64,000 bases of DNA from Lachnospiraceae bacterium V9D3004. GTDB taxonomy: Bacteria > Bacillota > Clostridia > Lachnospirales > Lachnospiraceae. The translations under genes were made by a program, and so were the position numbers. Location: NCBI GenBank assembly GCA_000621985.1, contig JHWW01000002.1:124001-188000 (forward strand). The letters run 5' to 3'. The notes under the pieces are model-generated. The model was given only the letters and a program-made list of their open reading frames with translations. It had not been told where the DNA came from and made no database searches. Shown piece by piece: positions 27,273 to 35,387 of this stretch; position 1 is the stretch's first letter; each line of letters begins with the position of its first letter.

Positions 27273-27308
27273 GTACTGTTTCGAAAGTATTTTCGGAACA
27301 GTACTTTT
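27273..27308 (+). terminator. Rho-independent terminator of the lipoprotein gene
   Basis: GTACTGTTTCGAAA and TTTTCGGAACAGTAC form a stem of about 14 pairs with a three-to-four-base loop, followed by TTTT (27305-27308). Confidence 0.85.
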
Positions 27309-27313
27309 GCTTT

Positions 27314-27339
27314 ATAGGAAATGTATCGCAATTTCCTAT
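27314..27339. repeat. Short hairpin repeat ATAGGAAAT-N8-ATTTCCTAT, copy 1
   Basis: ATAGGAAAT (27314-27322) and ATTTCCTAT (27331-27339) flank the eight-base loop GTATCGCA. The same arms with a different eight-base loop occur at 43170-43195, also directly after a terminator. See the corresponding finding. Confidence 0.55.
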
Positions 27340-27363
27340 GATGATCTACGATATAAAAAAACT

Positions 27364-27392
27364 TTGCAAATATATTACAAATAGGGTATAAT
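27364..27392 (+). promoter_or_regulatory. Promoter of the HPt/receiver gene pair
   Basis: TTGCAA (27364-27369), 17 bases, TATAAT (27387-27392), 38 bases upstream of the HPt gene ATG. Confidence 0.65.
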
Positions 27393-27430
27393 AACTCTGT
27401 ATATGTTTATTTGTAAGCTGAGGTGATCGT

Positions 27431-28021
27431 ATGGCGGATTCATACCCGGAAATAGCCGGATTGGATATAGCTGCCGGAATCAGTGCAACGTCCGGAGATT
27501 ATGATGAATATATGTACATTCTCAAGACCTATTACAGGAATATGGAACGTCAGGTAGAGGATATTGCGAATGCACTTGATGATAATAATATAACCGATTA
27601 TACGATACTTGTTCATGCCCTTAAGTCTTCCTCCCGTTCGGTTGGAGCAATGGAACTCGGAGAGATGGCATATGAGCTTGAATTATGCGGCAAATCCGGT
27701 GATGTCGACACTATAAAGAAAAAGACACCGGCGCTTATGGATGCCGTATTTGAATTAAAAGATAATCTGAGCGTATTATTCGAAGGTGATGATTCGGTTG
27801 AAGAGATCGATATGGAAGATTTTATATATATGCTTGAGAGCCTGAAGGATTATATGGCTGATGATGATATTATTCTTGTCAATGATATGCTCGAACAGAT
27901 TGAAGGAACATTTTGTAACGATAATACGGCCGGATTGATCGATGATATCAAAGTCCTTGCGCTTTCGATGGAATATGGCCGGTGTATTGAAGTAATAGAT
28001 AATTTTCTTGCTTCGCTATAG
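27431..28021 (+). CDS. HPt (histidine phosphotransfer) domain protein
   Basis: A 196-residue cytoplasmic protein. Residues about 15-115 form an HPt four-helix bundle with the phospho-accepting His at about 62 in HALKSSSRSVGA, followed by a conserved ELE helix. The C-terminal 75 residues are helical and resemble a degenerate second HPt-like bundle (LVNDMLEQIEGTF) without a His. HPt proteins relay phosphate between receiver domains. The next gene, 23 bases on, carries a complete receiver, so the two probably form a phosphorelay pair, though no histidine kinase is in the window. Confidence 0.8.
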   Translation: MADSYPEIAGLDIAAGISATSGDYDEYMYILKTYYRNMERQVEDIANALDDNNITDYTILVHALKSSSRSVGAMELGEMAYELELCGKSGDVDTIKKKTPALMDAVFELKDNLSVLFEGDDSVEEIDMEDFIYMLESLKDYMADDDIILVNDMLEQIEGTFCNDNTAGLIDDIKVLALSMEYGRCIEVIDNFLASL

Positions 28022-28044
28022 ACTACCAAAGAGGAGGTGCCTGC

Positions 28045-29172
28045 ATGAAATCTGAGAAGAATATTGTTATTATGCATAATAAATTATCTGTATATGATAC
28101 TTTAAATGATATTATGTCCAGCAAATTCAATTGCATATTTCTTAAGTCGGTTGCAGGTGAATTCAGAAAGATCCCGGAAGATATCAAGGTTGATCTTTTC
28201 ATCATAGATCTTACCGAGGTTTCAAAGGCTGATATTTTGTATATTTCCGACAGGCTTAATTCAAGACCTTATGATTATCAGCCGGTTATATATTCGGGAA
28301 GCTATTATTCCAATTCCGTATTTAAGTCGAAGCTTAACAAGCTTCATGAGCTTGTATTCATATCGGGAAATGATATGGAGAGTTTTAATGTCGAGCTCAA
28401 TGAGGCATTTAACAGATTCGGATTTGATATTCAGGTAGATGTTACGCAGGCCGTAAGCCAGCCGGTAAATAATAACAGATTCCAGGCGGGAGCACCGGGC
28501 GGTAGCGTTGTTAAGAATAATAACGGAGGCAGTTCAAAAAAGGAACCTTCGGAAATACATCATGAACAGGACAACAGATCCGGGGCGCAAACAGCTAATG
28601 ATAATCATGTGATTCCCGGAAACAGTCAGAATATTAATCATGGTCAGCCCGTAGTAAATGCGGGGATGAATTATCCACAGGGTTATCCCGGAGGAATATA
28701 CGGACAGGGATATCCTGCCGGAATGGCTCATGGTTACCCGCAGCCTTATACTCCCGGACAGTTTCAGCAATATAACACCGATACCCATGTTAAGCTTGAG
28801 ATGCAGGATAAACCTTTGGTCATGGTAATTGATGACGATGTAAATATACTGACAACAGTTGCCAAATATCTCAGAAAGGATTACAATGTAGTTTCGGTCA
28901 GATCGACAGCTCTTGCGTTTATGAAGATAGGCGTCAGAAAACCGGATCTGATCCTGCTCGATTATATGATACCGGTATGCGACGGTAAGCAGACACTCCA
29001 GATGATCCGTAACCAGTTTGAAACTAGCAAGATACCTGTGATCATGCTCACATCATTTACAGAGAAAGAACGTGTATTACAGTGCTTCGAGCTTGGAATA
29101 AGCGGTTATATGGTTAAACCTGTCAGTAAGGATGATCTGCTCCAGGCGGTAAACGGTGTGTTCAAAAGATAG
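28045..29172 (+). CDS. Two-receiver response regulator: degenerate N-terminal and intact C-terminal REC domain
   Basis: A 375-residue protein. Residues about 1-125 look like a receiver fold that lost the N-terminal acid pair and the conserved Lys but keeps an Asp in FIIDLTE. Residues 130-250 are a low-complexity Asn/Gly/Gln/Pro linker with YPGGIYGQGYPAGM-type repeats. Residues about 254-375 form a full receiver: VIDDD, phospho-acceptor Asp in LILLDYMIP, LTSF and VKP. There is no DNA-binding or enzymatic output domain, so it should act through protein contacts. Probably co-transcribed with the HPt gene. Confidence 0.8.
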   Translation: MKSEKNIVIMHNKLSVYDTLNDIMSSKFNCIFLKSVAGEFRKIPEDIKVDLFIIDLTEVSKADILYISDRLNSRPYDYQPVIYSGSYYSNSVFKSKLNKLHELVFISGNDMESFNVELNEAFNRFGFDIQVDVTQAVSQPVNNNRFQAGAPGGSVVKNNNGGSSKKEPSEIHHEQDNRSGAQTANDNHVIPGNSQNINHGQPVVNAGMNYPQGYPGGIYGQGYPAGMAHGYPQPYTPGQFQQYNTDTHVKLEMQDKPLVMVIDDDVNILTTVAKYLRKDYNVVSVRSTALAFMKIGVRKPDLILLDYMIPVCDGKQTLQMIRNQFETSKIPVIMLTSFTEKERVLQCFELGISGYMVKPVSKDDLLQAVNGVFKR

Positions 29173-29185
29173 GAGATAACTTAAT

Positions 29186-31018
29186 ATGAAACACTTAAGA
29201 GAAAATGTCAGGAATATCGCAATTATTGCGCATGTTGATCATGGTAAGACAACACTTGTAGACGAACTTCTAAAACAGAGCGGAGTGTTCCGTTCCAATC
29301 AGGTAGTCCAGACGAGAGTTATGGATTCTAATGATCTTGAAAGAGAAAGAGGGATAACGATATTATCCAAGAACACGGCAGTCATGTATAACGATGTGAA
29401 GATAAATATCATCGATACGCCGGGACATGCCGATTTCGGCGGAGAAGTAGAACGTGTTCTGAAGATGGTGAACGGAGTTATTCTTGTTGTAGATGCATAT
29501 GAGGGTGCAATGCCCCAGACAAAATTTGTTCTTAAGAAAGCGCTTGAGCTTTCGCTTCCGGTAATAGTATGTGTGAATAAGATCGACCGTCCCGATGCAA
29601 GACCGGCAGAAGTAGTTGATGAGATACTTGAATTATTCATAGATCTGGATGCGGATGAAGAACAGCTTGACTGTCCTTTTGTATTTGCTTCGGCAAAGGG
29701 AGGTTACGCTTCCATGGATTTCGAAGAAACGGGAGAGGATATGGGGCCGTTATTCGAACAGATAATAGGTTATATCCCTGCGCCGGAAGGTGATCCGGAA
29801 GCGGGAACCCAGGTTCTTGTAAGCACGATCGATTACAATGAATACGTCGGAAGGATCGGCATAGGAAAAGTTGATAACGGAAGCATACGTGTTAATCAGG
29901 ATGTGGTAATAGTCAATGCTCATGATGAAAATATGTGTGAGCACGTTAAGATAAGCAAATTATATGAATTCGACGGATTGAAGCGTGTGGAGGTCGAAGA
30001 GGCAGAGTTCGGTTCGATAGTTGCGATATCGGGAATTGCGGATATTCATATCGGAGATACGATATGTTCACCGGATAATCCGGTACCGATTCCTTTCCAG
30101 AAGATATCAGAACCTACAATATCCATGGATTTTCTCGTAAATGACAGTCCATTTGCCGGACAGGAAGGAAAATATGTCACTTCAAGACATCTGAGAGACA
30201 GATTGTTCCGTATGCTTAATACCGATGTGAGTCTTCGTGTTGAAGAAACCGAATCAACGGATGTGTTCAAAGTATCCGGAAGAGGTGAACTTCATCTGTC
30301 TGTTCTCATTGAGAATATGCGACGTGAAGGATATGAATTCGCTGTCAGCAAGGCGGAAGTGCTGTATAAGGAAGATGAAAAGGGACGAAAGCTTGAGCCG
30401 ATAGAGAGAGCATTTATTGATGTGCCTGATGAATTCCAGGGTTCTGTCATTGAGAAACTCAGCCAGAGAAAAGGTGAGTTGCAGGGTATGACGCCTATCG
30501 GAGCCGGTTATTCAAGACTGGAATTCCTTATTCCTTCAAGAGGGCTTATAGGATACAGGGGAGAATTCATGACAGACACCAAGGGTAACGGTGTGATCAA
30601 TACGATATTCGAGGAATATGCACCGTATAAAGGTGATATAGAATACAGAAGCCAGGGTTCCCTGATCGCTTTTGAGACAGGTGAAGCTGTAACTTACGGA
30701 TTGTTCAATGCCCAGGAGAGAGGAACGTTATTCATTGGACCCGGTGAGAAGGTATACAGCGGAATGATCGTGGGACGTAATGGAAAGACCGATGATATCG
30801 AAGTTAACGTATGCAAGAAAAAGCAGCTTACGAATACACGTGCCTCGGGTTCGGATGATGCGTTACGGCTGACACCGCCGACTATACTGAGTCTTGAACA
30901 GGCACTCGAATATATTGATACGGATGAGCTTCTTGAAGTAACTCCCGAATCACTAAGAATAAGAAAAAAGATACTTGATCCGACGTTAAGATACAGAGCA
31001 AAGAGGAATGCAAAGTAA
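29186..31018 (+). CDS. typA: Translational GTPase TypA/BipA
   Basis: Ribosome-binding GTPase of the EF-G superfamily that helps 50S assembly and stress adaptation. G motifs are intact: AHVDHGKTTLVDELL (G1), RERGITI (G2), DTPGHADFGGEV (G3) and NKIDRPDA (G4). The C-terminal TypA-specific domain follows (LIPSRGLIGYRGEFMTDT, ending RIRKKIL). At 610 residues the length is standard. It starts 14 bases after the receiver gene behind AGGAGAT, so it may be co-transcribed with it. Confidence 0.96.
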   Translation: MKHLRENVRNIAIIAHVDHGKTTLVDELLKQSGVFRSNQVVQTRVMDSNDLERERGITILSKNTAVMYNDVKINIIDTPGHADFGGEVERVLKMVNGVILVVDAYEGAMPQTKFVLKKALELSLPVIVCVNKIDRPDARPAEVVDEILELFIDLDADEEQLDCPFVFASAKGGYASMDFEETGEDMGPLFEQIIGYIPAPEGDPEAGTQVLVSTIDYNEYVGRIGIGKVDNGSIRVNQDVVIVNAHDENMCEHVKISKLYEFDGLKRVEVEEAEFGSIVAISGIADIHIGDTICSPDNPVPIPFQKISEPTISMDFLVNDSPFAGQEGKYVTSRHLRDRLFRMLNTDVSLRVEETESTDVFKVSGRGELHLSVLIENMRREGYEFAVSKAEVLYKEDEKGRKLEPIERAFIDVPDEFQGSVIEKLSQRKGELQGMTPIGAGYSRLEFLIPSRGLIGYRGEFMTDTKGNGVINTIFEEYAPYKGDIEYRSQGSLIAFETGEAVTYGLFNAQERGTLFIGPGEKVYSGMIVGRNGKTDDIEVNVCKKKQLTNTRASGSDDALRLTPPTILSLEQALEYIDTDELLEVTPESLRIRKKILDPTLRYRAKRNAK

Positions 31019-31041
31019 AATAAGGCAGGAGGTATATTATA

Positions 31042-31566
31042 ATGAAAAAACTTGAGGAATACATAAGGAGTATACCGGATTTCCCAGAGGAGGGAATAAT
31101 ATTCAGGGATATTACAAGTGTACTTGAAAATGCTGATAGTCTGAAGCTTTCAATTGATGAGATCATTGCAAGACTCGACGGCGTTGATTTCGATGTTGTG
31201 GTTGGACCGGAATCAAGAGGATTCGTGTTTGGAATGCCTGTGGCTTATGCTATGAATAAGAGTTTTGCCATGGTCAGAAAGAAAGGAAAGCTTCCGTGTG
31301 AAACTATTGAGAAGGAATACGACCTCGAATACGGTTCGGCTGTAATTGAGATGCATAAGTCTTCCATCAAACCCGGAGAGAAGGTTGTCATAATAGATGA
31401 TCTTATCGCAACCGGCGGAACTATTCAGGCGATCACTGAGCTTGTTAAGGAACTTGGCGGAGAGGTTGTTAAGATAGTGTTCCTAATTGAACTTGCGGGA
31501 CTAAAGGGCAGAGAAAAACTGGCCGGATATGACGTGGAATCGGTTATATGTTACGAAGGTAAATGA
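31042..31566 (+). CDS. apt: Adenine phosphoribosyltransferase
   Basis: Salvages adenine to AMP with PRPP. It begins with the family pattern EEYIRSIPDFPEEGIIFRDI and has the PRPP-binding motif VVIIDDLIATGGT, plus VVGPESRGFVFG. At 174 residues it is normal. The ribosome binding site is AGGAGG. It is followed by mtnN, whose product releases adenine from methylthioadenosine and adenosylhomocysteine, so the pair makes sense as a purine salvage unit. Confidence 0.95.
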   Translation: MKKLEEYIRSIPDFPEEGIIFRDITSVLENADSLKLSIDEIIARLDGVDFDVVVGPESRGFVFGMPVAYAMNKSFAMVRKKGKLPCETIEKEYDLEYGSAVIEMHKSSIKPGEKVVIIDDLIATGGTIQAITELVKELGGEVVKIVFLIELAGLKGREKLAGYDVESVICYEGK

Positions 31567-31603
31567 TCGGTGATAACGAAATATAAAAAAGGAGGAAGGG
31601 CAT

Positions 31604-32302
31604 ATGATAGCGATCATAGGAGCAATGGAAGAAGAGATAAACAGACTGGTTTACATGATGGATGTTGAAAGGACATTTGAGATTGCGGGAATGACATTTA
31701 CATGCGGAATGATATTTGACAGAAAAGCCGCAGTAGTAAGATCCGGAATCGGAAAAGTAAATGCTGCGATGTGTGCACAGATCCTTGCCAGTGTATTTGA
31801 TGTGGAACTTATAATCAACACAGGTATTGCCGGATCTCTTGATAAAAAGATAGATATTGGGGACATTGTTCTTTCAACGGATGCTCTTCAGCATGACGTT
31901 GATGCTGTTGCATTCGGCTATCCCAAAGGACAGATCCCGAGAATGGATAAACTTGCGTTCCCGACGGATGAGAAACTTGCGGATATTGCCGAAAACTGCT
32001 GCAGGAAAGTATGCCCGGATATTAATGTATTCAGAGGACGTGTCGTGAGCGGTGATCAGTTTATTGCCGACAAAGAAGTAAAAAACAATATCACGTCTGA
32101 GTTCGGCGGATTATGTACCGAGATGGAAGGCGCAGCCATCGCACAGGCAGCATATCTGAATAATATTCCATGCCTTATAATAAGAGCGATATCGGACAAG
32201 GCTGATAACTCGGCAAGTATGGATTATCCGGCATTTGAGAAGAAGGCAATTGACAATTCGGTAAGGCTTCTTTCGGAGATGATCAAGTCCGGTGAGATAT
32301 AA
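31604..32302 (+). CDS. mtnN: 5'-methylthioadenosine/S-adenosylhomocysteine nucleosidase
   Basis: Cleaves MTA and SAH to adenine and the thio-sugar. The family N-terminus IAIIGAMEEEINRL, the substrate motifs NTGIAGSLD and SGDQFIA, the ribose-binding CTEMEGAAIAQ and the catalytic Asp in ISDKAD are present. Length 232 residues is typical. It follows apt behind GGAGG. The activity feeds the methyl cycle and, in other bacteria, AI-2 precursor formation; luxS is not in this window. Confidence 0.94.
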   Translation: MIAIIGAMEEEINRLVYMMDVERTFEIAGMTFTCGMIFDRKAAVVRSGIGKVNAAMCAQILASVFDVELIINTGIAGSLDKKIDIGDIVLSTDALQHDVDAVAFGYPKGQIPRMDKLAFPTDEKLADIAENCCRKVCPDINVFRGRVVSGDQFIADKEVKNNITSEFGGLCTEMEGAAIAQAAYLNNIPCLIIRAISDKADNSASMDYPAFEKKAIDNSVRLLSEMIKSGEI

Positions 32303-32350
32303 TCGTTAACAATACGAGATACCATCATTGATGAGAAGGGAGTTATGATT

Positions 32351-33010
32351 ATGCCGGATAAAGTATTTACCAATAATCAGGTAGACATTTCTGGAGAGGT
32401 GGTCAGCGAATTCATTTTCAGTCATGAGGTATACGGTGAAGGCTTCTATATGCTTGAACTGTCTGTACCAAGACTGAGTGATACATATGATATAATACCG
32501 CTCATGATCTCCGAGCGGCTTCTGGATGTTACAAAAGATTACAGAGGCTGTCATATTGAGGCGACCGGACAGTTCAGATCATACAACAGACATGAAGAAA
32601 CAAGAAACAGACTTGTATTGTCTGTATTTGTTAGAGAGGTCAACATTATCGGGGATGTTGATGAAGAATTGGAAAAAGATATTCATAAACCTAACCGGAT
32701 ATTTCTGGATGGATATATATGTAAACCGCCCATATATCGTAAGACACCGTTAGGCAGAGAGATAGCGGATATTCTTCTTGCCGTTAACAGACCGTACGGT
32801 AAGTCCGACTATATTCCCTGCATATGCTGGGGCAGGAATGCAAGATATGCGGAAACATTTGAGGTTGGCGGACATATTCAGATATGGGGCAGGATTCAGA
32901 GCCGTGAGTATCAGAAGAAGATATCCGAAGAAGAAGTTGAGAAACGGGTAGCTTACGAAGTATCTGTCAGTAAACTAGAATATGTTGAAGATGTTGTTTC
33001 TGAGGGATAA
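32351..33010 (+). CDS. Tandem OB-fold single-stranded DNA-binding-like protein
   Basis: A 219-residue protein of the SSB superfamily seen in Clostridia. Two OB folds are suggested: residues about 8-105 (NNQVDISGEVVSEFIFSHE) and about 115-215. The second carries the SSB-like pattern NRIFLDGYICKPPIYRKTPLG, ADILLAVNR, then IPCICWGRNA and GGHIQIWGRIQSREYQ. It lacks the acidic C-terminal DDDIPF tip of classical SSB, so it is probably a specialised or accessory ssDNA-binding protein. Start 32351 is preferred over 32345 because AAGGGAG (32336-32342) is eight bases away. Confidence 0.7.
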   Translation: MPDKVFTNNQVDISGEVVSEFIFSHEVYGEGFYMLELSVPRLSDTYDIIPLMISERLLDVTKDYRGCHIEATGQFRSYNRHEETRNRLVLSVFVREVNIIGDVDEELEKDIHKPNRIFLDGYICKPPIYRKTPLGREIADILLAVNRPYGKSDYIPCICWGRNARYAETFEVGGHIQIWGRIQSREYQKKISEEEVEKRVAYEVSVSKLEYVEDVVSEG

Positions 33011-33067
33011 GATTAGGATGACCTGTAATAAACCGGGCATCAACATGCAGAATTTGGAGGTTGTTAT

Positions 33068-33553
33068 ATGGATGGAAATGTTGTTCAGGTAATATACGGG
33101 GAGGGAAAGGGAAAGACGGCGGCAGCTCTCGGAAAGGGAATTCAGGCTGTCAGCATCGGAAAAAAAGTTGTGTTCATCAGTTTCCTTAAAGGGAAAAAAC
33201 TGGCAGATTGCAAATGCCTTGAACGCCTTGAACCTGATATTAAAATATTCTGCTTCCAAAAGGAAGACGATTATTATGACAATCTGACTGACGAGCGAAA
33301 GGAAGAGGAAAGATTTAATCTTCTTAACGGATTTCATTTTGCCAATAAAGTCGTTGATACGGGTGAATGCGATCTTCTTGTGCTTGATGAGGTGCTTGGA
33401 CTTATAGATCTCGGCATGATAAGCATTCAGGATATATACAGGCTGATAGAACACTGCGCCGGTAAAGTTGATCTTATCATAACCGGAAAATATCTGCCAA
33501 AAGAATTGCTTCAGCATATGGATGAAGCGTCCGAGATTGTCTGTATAAAATAG
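33068..33553 (+). CDS. CobO/BtuR-like P-loop ATP:corrinoid adenosyltransferase
   Basis: A 161-residue protein of the CobA/CobO/BtuR family, shorter than the usual 175-200. The P-loop GEGKGKTAAALGKGI and the Walker B-like DLLVLDEVLGLIDLG are clear, and VDLIITGKYLPKEL matches the family C-terminal region. Such enzymes adenosylate cobalamin precursors. No other cobalamin gene is adjacent, so a salvage role is likely. The family call is firm, the exact corrinoid substrate is not. Ribosome binding site GGAGG. Confidence 0.8.
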   Translation: MDGNVVQVIYGEGKGKTAAALGKGIQAVSIGKKVVFISFLKGKKLADCKCLERLEPDIKIFCFQKEDDYYDNLTDERKEEERFNLLNGFHFANKVVDTGECDLLVLDEVLGLIDLGMISIQDIYRLIEHCAGKVDLIITGKYLPKELLQHMDEASEIVCIK

Positions 33554-33582
33554 AACTGAGATAGTCAGTATCAAATAGAATG

Positions 33583-33611
33583 TTGAAATAGCTGGCATAT
33601 TATGCTAGAAT
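33583..33611 (+). promoter_or_regulatory. Promoter of the TM2-domain gene
   Basis: TTGAAA (33583-33588), 17 bases, TAGAAT (33606-33611), 31 bases upstream of the ATG. Confidence 0.5.
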
Positions 33612-33642
33612 ATGTCAAATATCTTAAAGGGAGAATGATAAC

Positions 33643-34053
33643 ATGGTATTTTGTAGAAATTGCGGTAATCAGATGGATGATATTGCCAATGTATGTGTAA
33701 GATGTGGTGTCCAGAAGGGAAGAGGAAATTATTATTGTCCTAACTGCGGTCATCAGACAGCTCCTGATGCTGCTATGTGTACGCAGTGTGGAATAGGTCT
33801 TGGTCCCGGCGGTGCTATGCCGGGTGCAAAATCAAAGCTCACAGCCGGACTGCTCGGTATTTTCCTTGGTGCATTTGGTGTGCATAACTTCTATCTCGGA
33901 TACACTGGTAAAGCAGTAGCACAGCTTTTAATAACTGTATTATCATGTTTTATACTGTCTGAGGTTTCATACATATGGGGACTTATCGAAGGTATTATGA
34001 TACTTACGGGATCGATCAATACTGACGGACATGGTCAGCCGCTTGGAGAATGA
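33643..34053 (+). CDS. Double zinc-ribbon TM2-domain membrane protein
   Basis: A 136-residue protein. Two zinc ribbons occupy residues about 4-52 (FCRNCGNQ, CVRCG, YYCPNCGHQ, CTQCG), each with paired CxxC motifs. A Gly-rich linker and a TM2 domain follow, with two transmembrane helices (about 66-88 and 95-120) and the signature FLGAFGVHNFYLGYTGKA. TM2 proteins are common but uncharacterised in bacteria. The zinc part should be cytoplasmic. The downstream lysine riboswitch has its own promoter, so this gene is probably monocistronic. Confidence 0.85.
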   Translation: MVFCRNCGNQMDDIANVCVRCGVQKGRGNYYCPNCGHQTAPDAAMCTQCGIGLGPGGAMPGAKSKLTAGLLGIFLGAFGVHNFYLGYTGKAVAQLLITVLSCFILSEVSYIWGLIEGIMILTGSINTDGHGQPLGE

Positions 34054-34071
34054 TGAATAAAAAGTTTATGC

Positions 34072-34100
34072 TTGACAAATATTTATCATGATGTTATCAT
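34072..34100 (+). promoter_or_regulatory. Promoter of the lysine riboswitch-dapA-dapB transcript
   Basis: TTGACA (34072-34077), 17 bases, TATCAT (34095-34100). Transcription should start a few bases before the riboswitch P1 helix. Confidence 0.7.
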
Positions 34101-34110
34101 GCGATATATA

Positions 34111-34347
34111 TTGTTGGATAGAGGCGCGTCTTTTATCAGTATTCTGTCTGATGCATGCAGGTGCATATGACGGCAGAAGAAAGGAACGGACGCCGAAGAG
34201 GAAAAGAACCTGTCGGCTTTTCTGTCTGGGCATAAGGTTAAGAGCCTTATGACTGTCATCGGTTTTTGATGGAGTGCTATCGGAACAAGCGTCATATTGT
34301 TTTGTTATTTTGATGTTTTGTACCGGCACTTTCCGTGCCGGTTTTTT
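34111..34347 (+). ncRNA. Lysine riboswitch (L box) with terminator
   Basis: The aptamer core runs from about 34111 to 34290. P1 is formed by TTGTT and ATAG (34111-34120) with CTAT and AACAA (34278-34288). The conserved core pieces AGAGGCGCG (about 34120) and AGTATTCTG (34159 on) are recognisable, as is GGAGTGCTATCGGAACAAG near the 3' side. The expression platform ends in ACCGGCAC (34322-34329) paired with GTGCCGGT (34335-34342) followed by TTTTTT. Lysine binding should favour this terminator and shut off dapA and dapB, the first lysine-pathway steps. The remaining bases before dapA (34348-34449) hold the leader and ribosome binding site. Confidence 0.88.
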
Positions 34348-34449
34348 CTTTCACAGTAATTTGCTTTGCATTTCATGTGAACGAAAATGTTCTATCACAG
34401 ATCCAACTGTATAACTTATTATATTAATATTTTTTAGGAGGAATCAGAG

Positions 34450-35340
34450 ATGGCAATTTTTGAAGGAGCAGGTGTAGCTATCGTTACACCGATGAAGGCA
34501 GACGGTGAGGTAAATTATGAAGGATTCAAAGAACTGATCGATATGCAGGTTGAAGGAGGTACAGATGCTATCGTTGTATGCGGTACTTCCGGAGAAGCAT
34601 CAACACTTTCACATGAGGAGCATCTTGAGTGTATATCTGCTGCAGTATCATATACCAACAAGAGAATACCGGTTATTGCAGGAACAGGATCCAACTGCAC
34701 AGAGACAGCCGTATATTTGTCAGAAGAGGCTGAGAAGAGAGGAGCAGACGGAGTTCTTCTTGTATCTCCGTACTATAACAAGGCTACACAGAACGGACTT
34801 AAGGCACATTTCCTTGAAGTGGCAAAAAAGATCGATATACCGATAATCTTATATAACATTCAGGGACGTACAGGTGTCAATATTGCACCCAAGACAATGG
34901 CTGAACTCGGAAGAGAGGCTGAGAATATCGTTGCTGTTAAGGAAGCAAGCGGGGATCTTTCACAGATTGCTGAGCTTATGTATCTGTCTAATGGTGAACT
35001 TGATGTATATTCGGGAAATGATGATCAGATCGTACCGATCATGTCTCTTGGCGGTAAGGGAGTAATATCCGTTCTTTCAAATGTTCTTCCGAAAGAAACA
35101 CATGATATCTGTTCATTGTATCTTGAAGGAAAAGTAAAAGAGAGTGCAGCACTTCAGTTAAAACTTCTTCCTCTCATAAATGCTTTGTTCTGTGAAGTTA
35201 ATCCAATCCCTGTAAAGAAAGCAGTGGCTCTTATGGGTTATGATGCAGGTCCGTTAAGACTTCCGCTTACCGAGATGGAAGAAGATCATGCAAAGCTTCT
35301 TGCAGAAGAGATGAGAAAAGCAGGTATTAAGCTTGCATAG
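34450..35340 (+). CDS. dapA: 4-hydroxy-tetrahydrodipicolinate synthase
   Basis: Condenses pyruvate with aspartate semialdehyde, the first committed step of lysine and meso-diaminopimelate synthesis. TIM-barrel family motifs include GVAIVTPMKADGEVNYEGF, CGTSGEASTLSHEEH, SPYYNKATQNGL, the Schiff-base Lys in VAVKEASGD and YSGNDDQ. Length 296 residues. It is preceded by TAGGAGG and lies directly behind the lysine riboswitch; dapB follows 47 bases on in the same transcript. Confidence 0.96.
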   Translation: MAIFEGAGVAIVTPMKADGEVNYEGFKELIDMQVEGGTDAIVVCGTSGEASTLSHEEHLECISAAVSYTNKRIPVIAGTGSNCTETAVYLSEEAEKRGADGVLLVSPYYNKATQNGLKAHFLEVAKKIDIPIILYNIQGRTGVNIAPKTMAELGREAENIVAVKEASGDLSQIAELMYLSNGELDVYSGNDDQIVPIMSLGGKGVISVLSNVLPKETHDICSLYLEGKVKESAALQLKLLPLINALFCEVNPIPVKKAVALMGYDAGPLRLPLTEMEEDHAKLLAEEMRKAGIKLA

Positions 35341-35387
35341 TCAGAACATGGCAAAAGAATCAGATTAATTCAAGGAGATGGCAAATT

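Noticed and set aside
32975-33598. 207-codon minus-strand frame over the CobO-like gene
   Set aside because: The plus-strand gene has P-loop and Walker B motifs and a good ribosome binding site; the minus frame has neither a motif nor a start signal.
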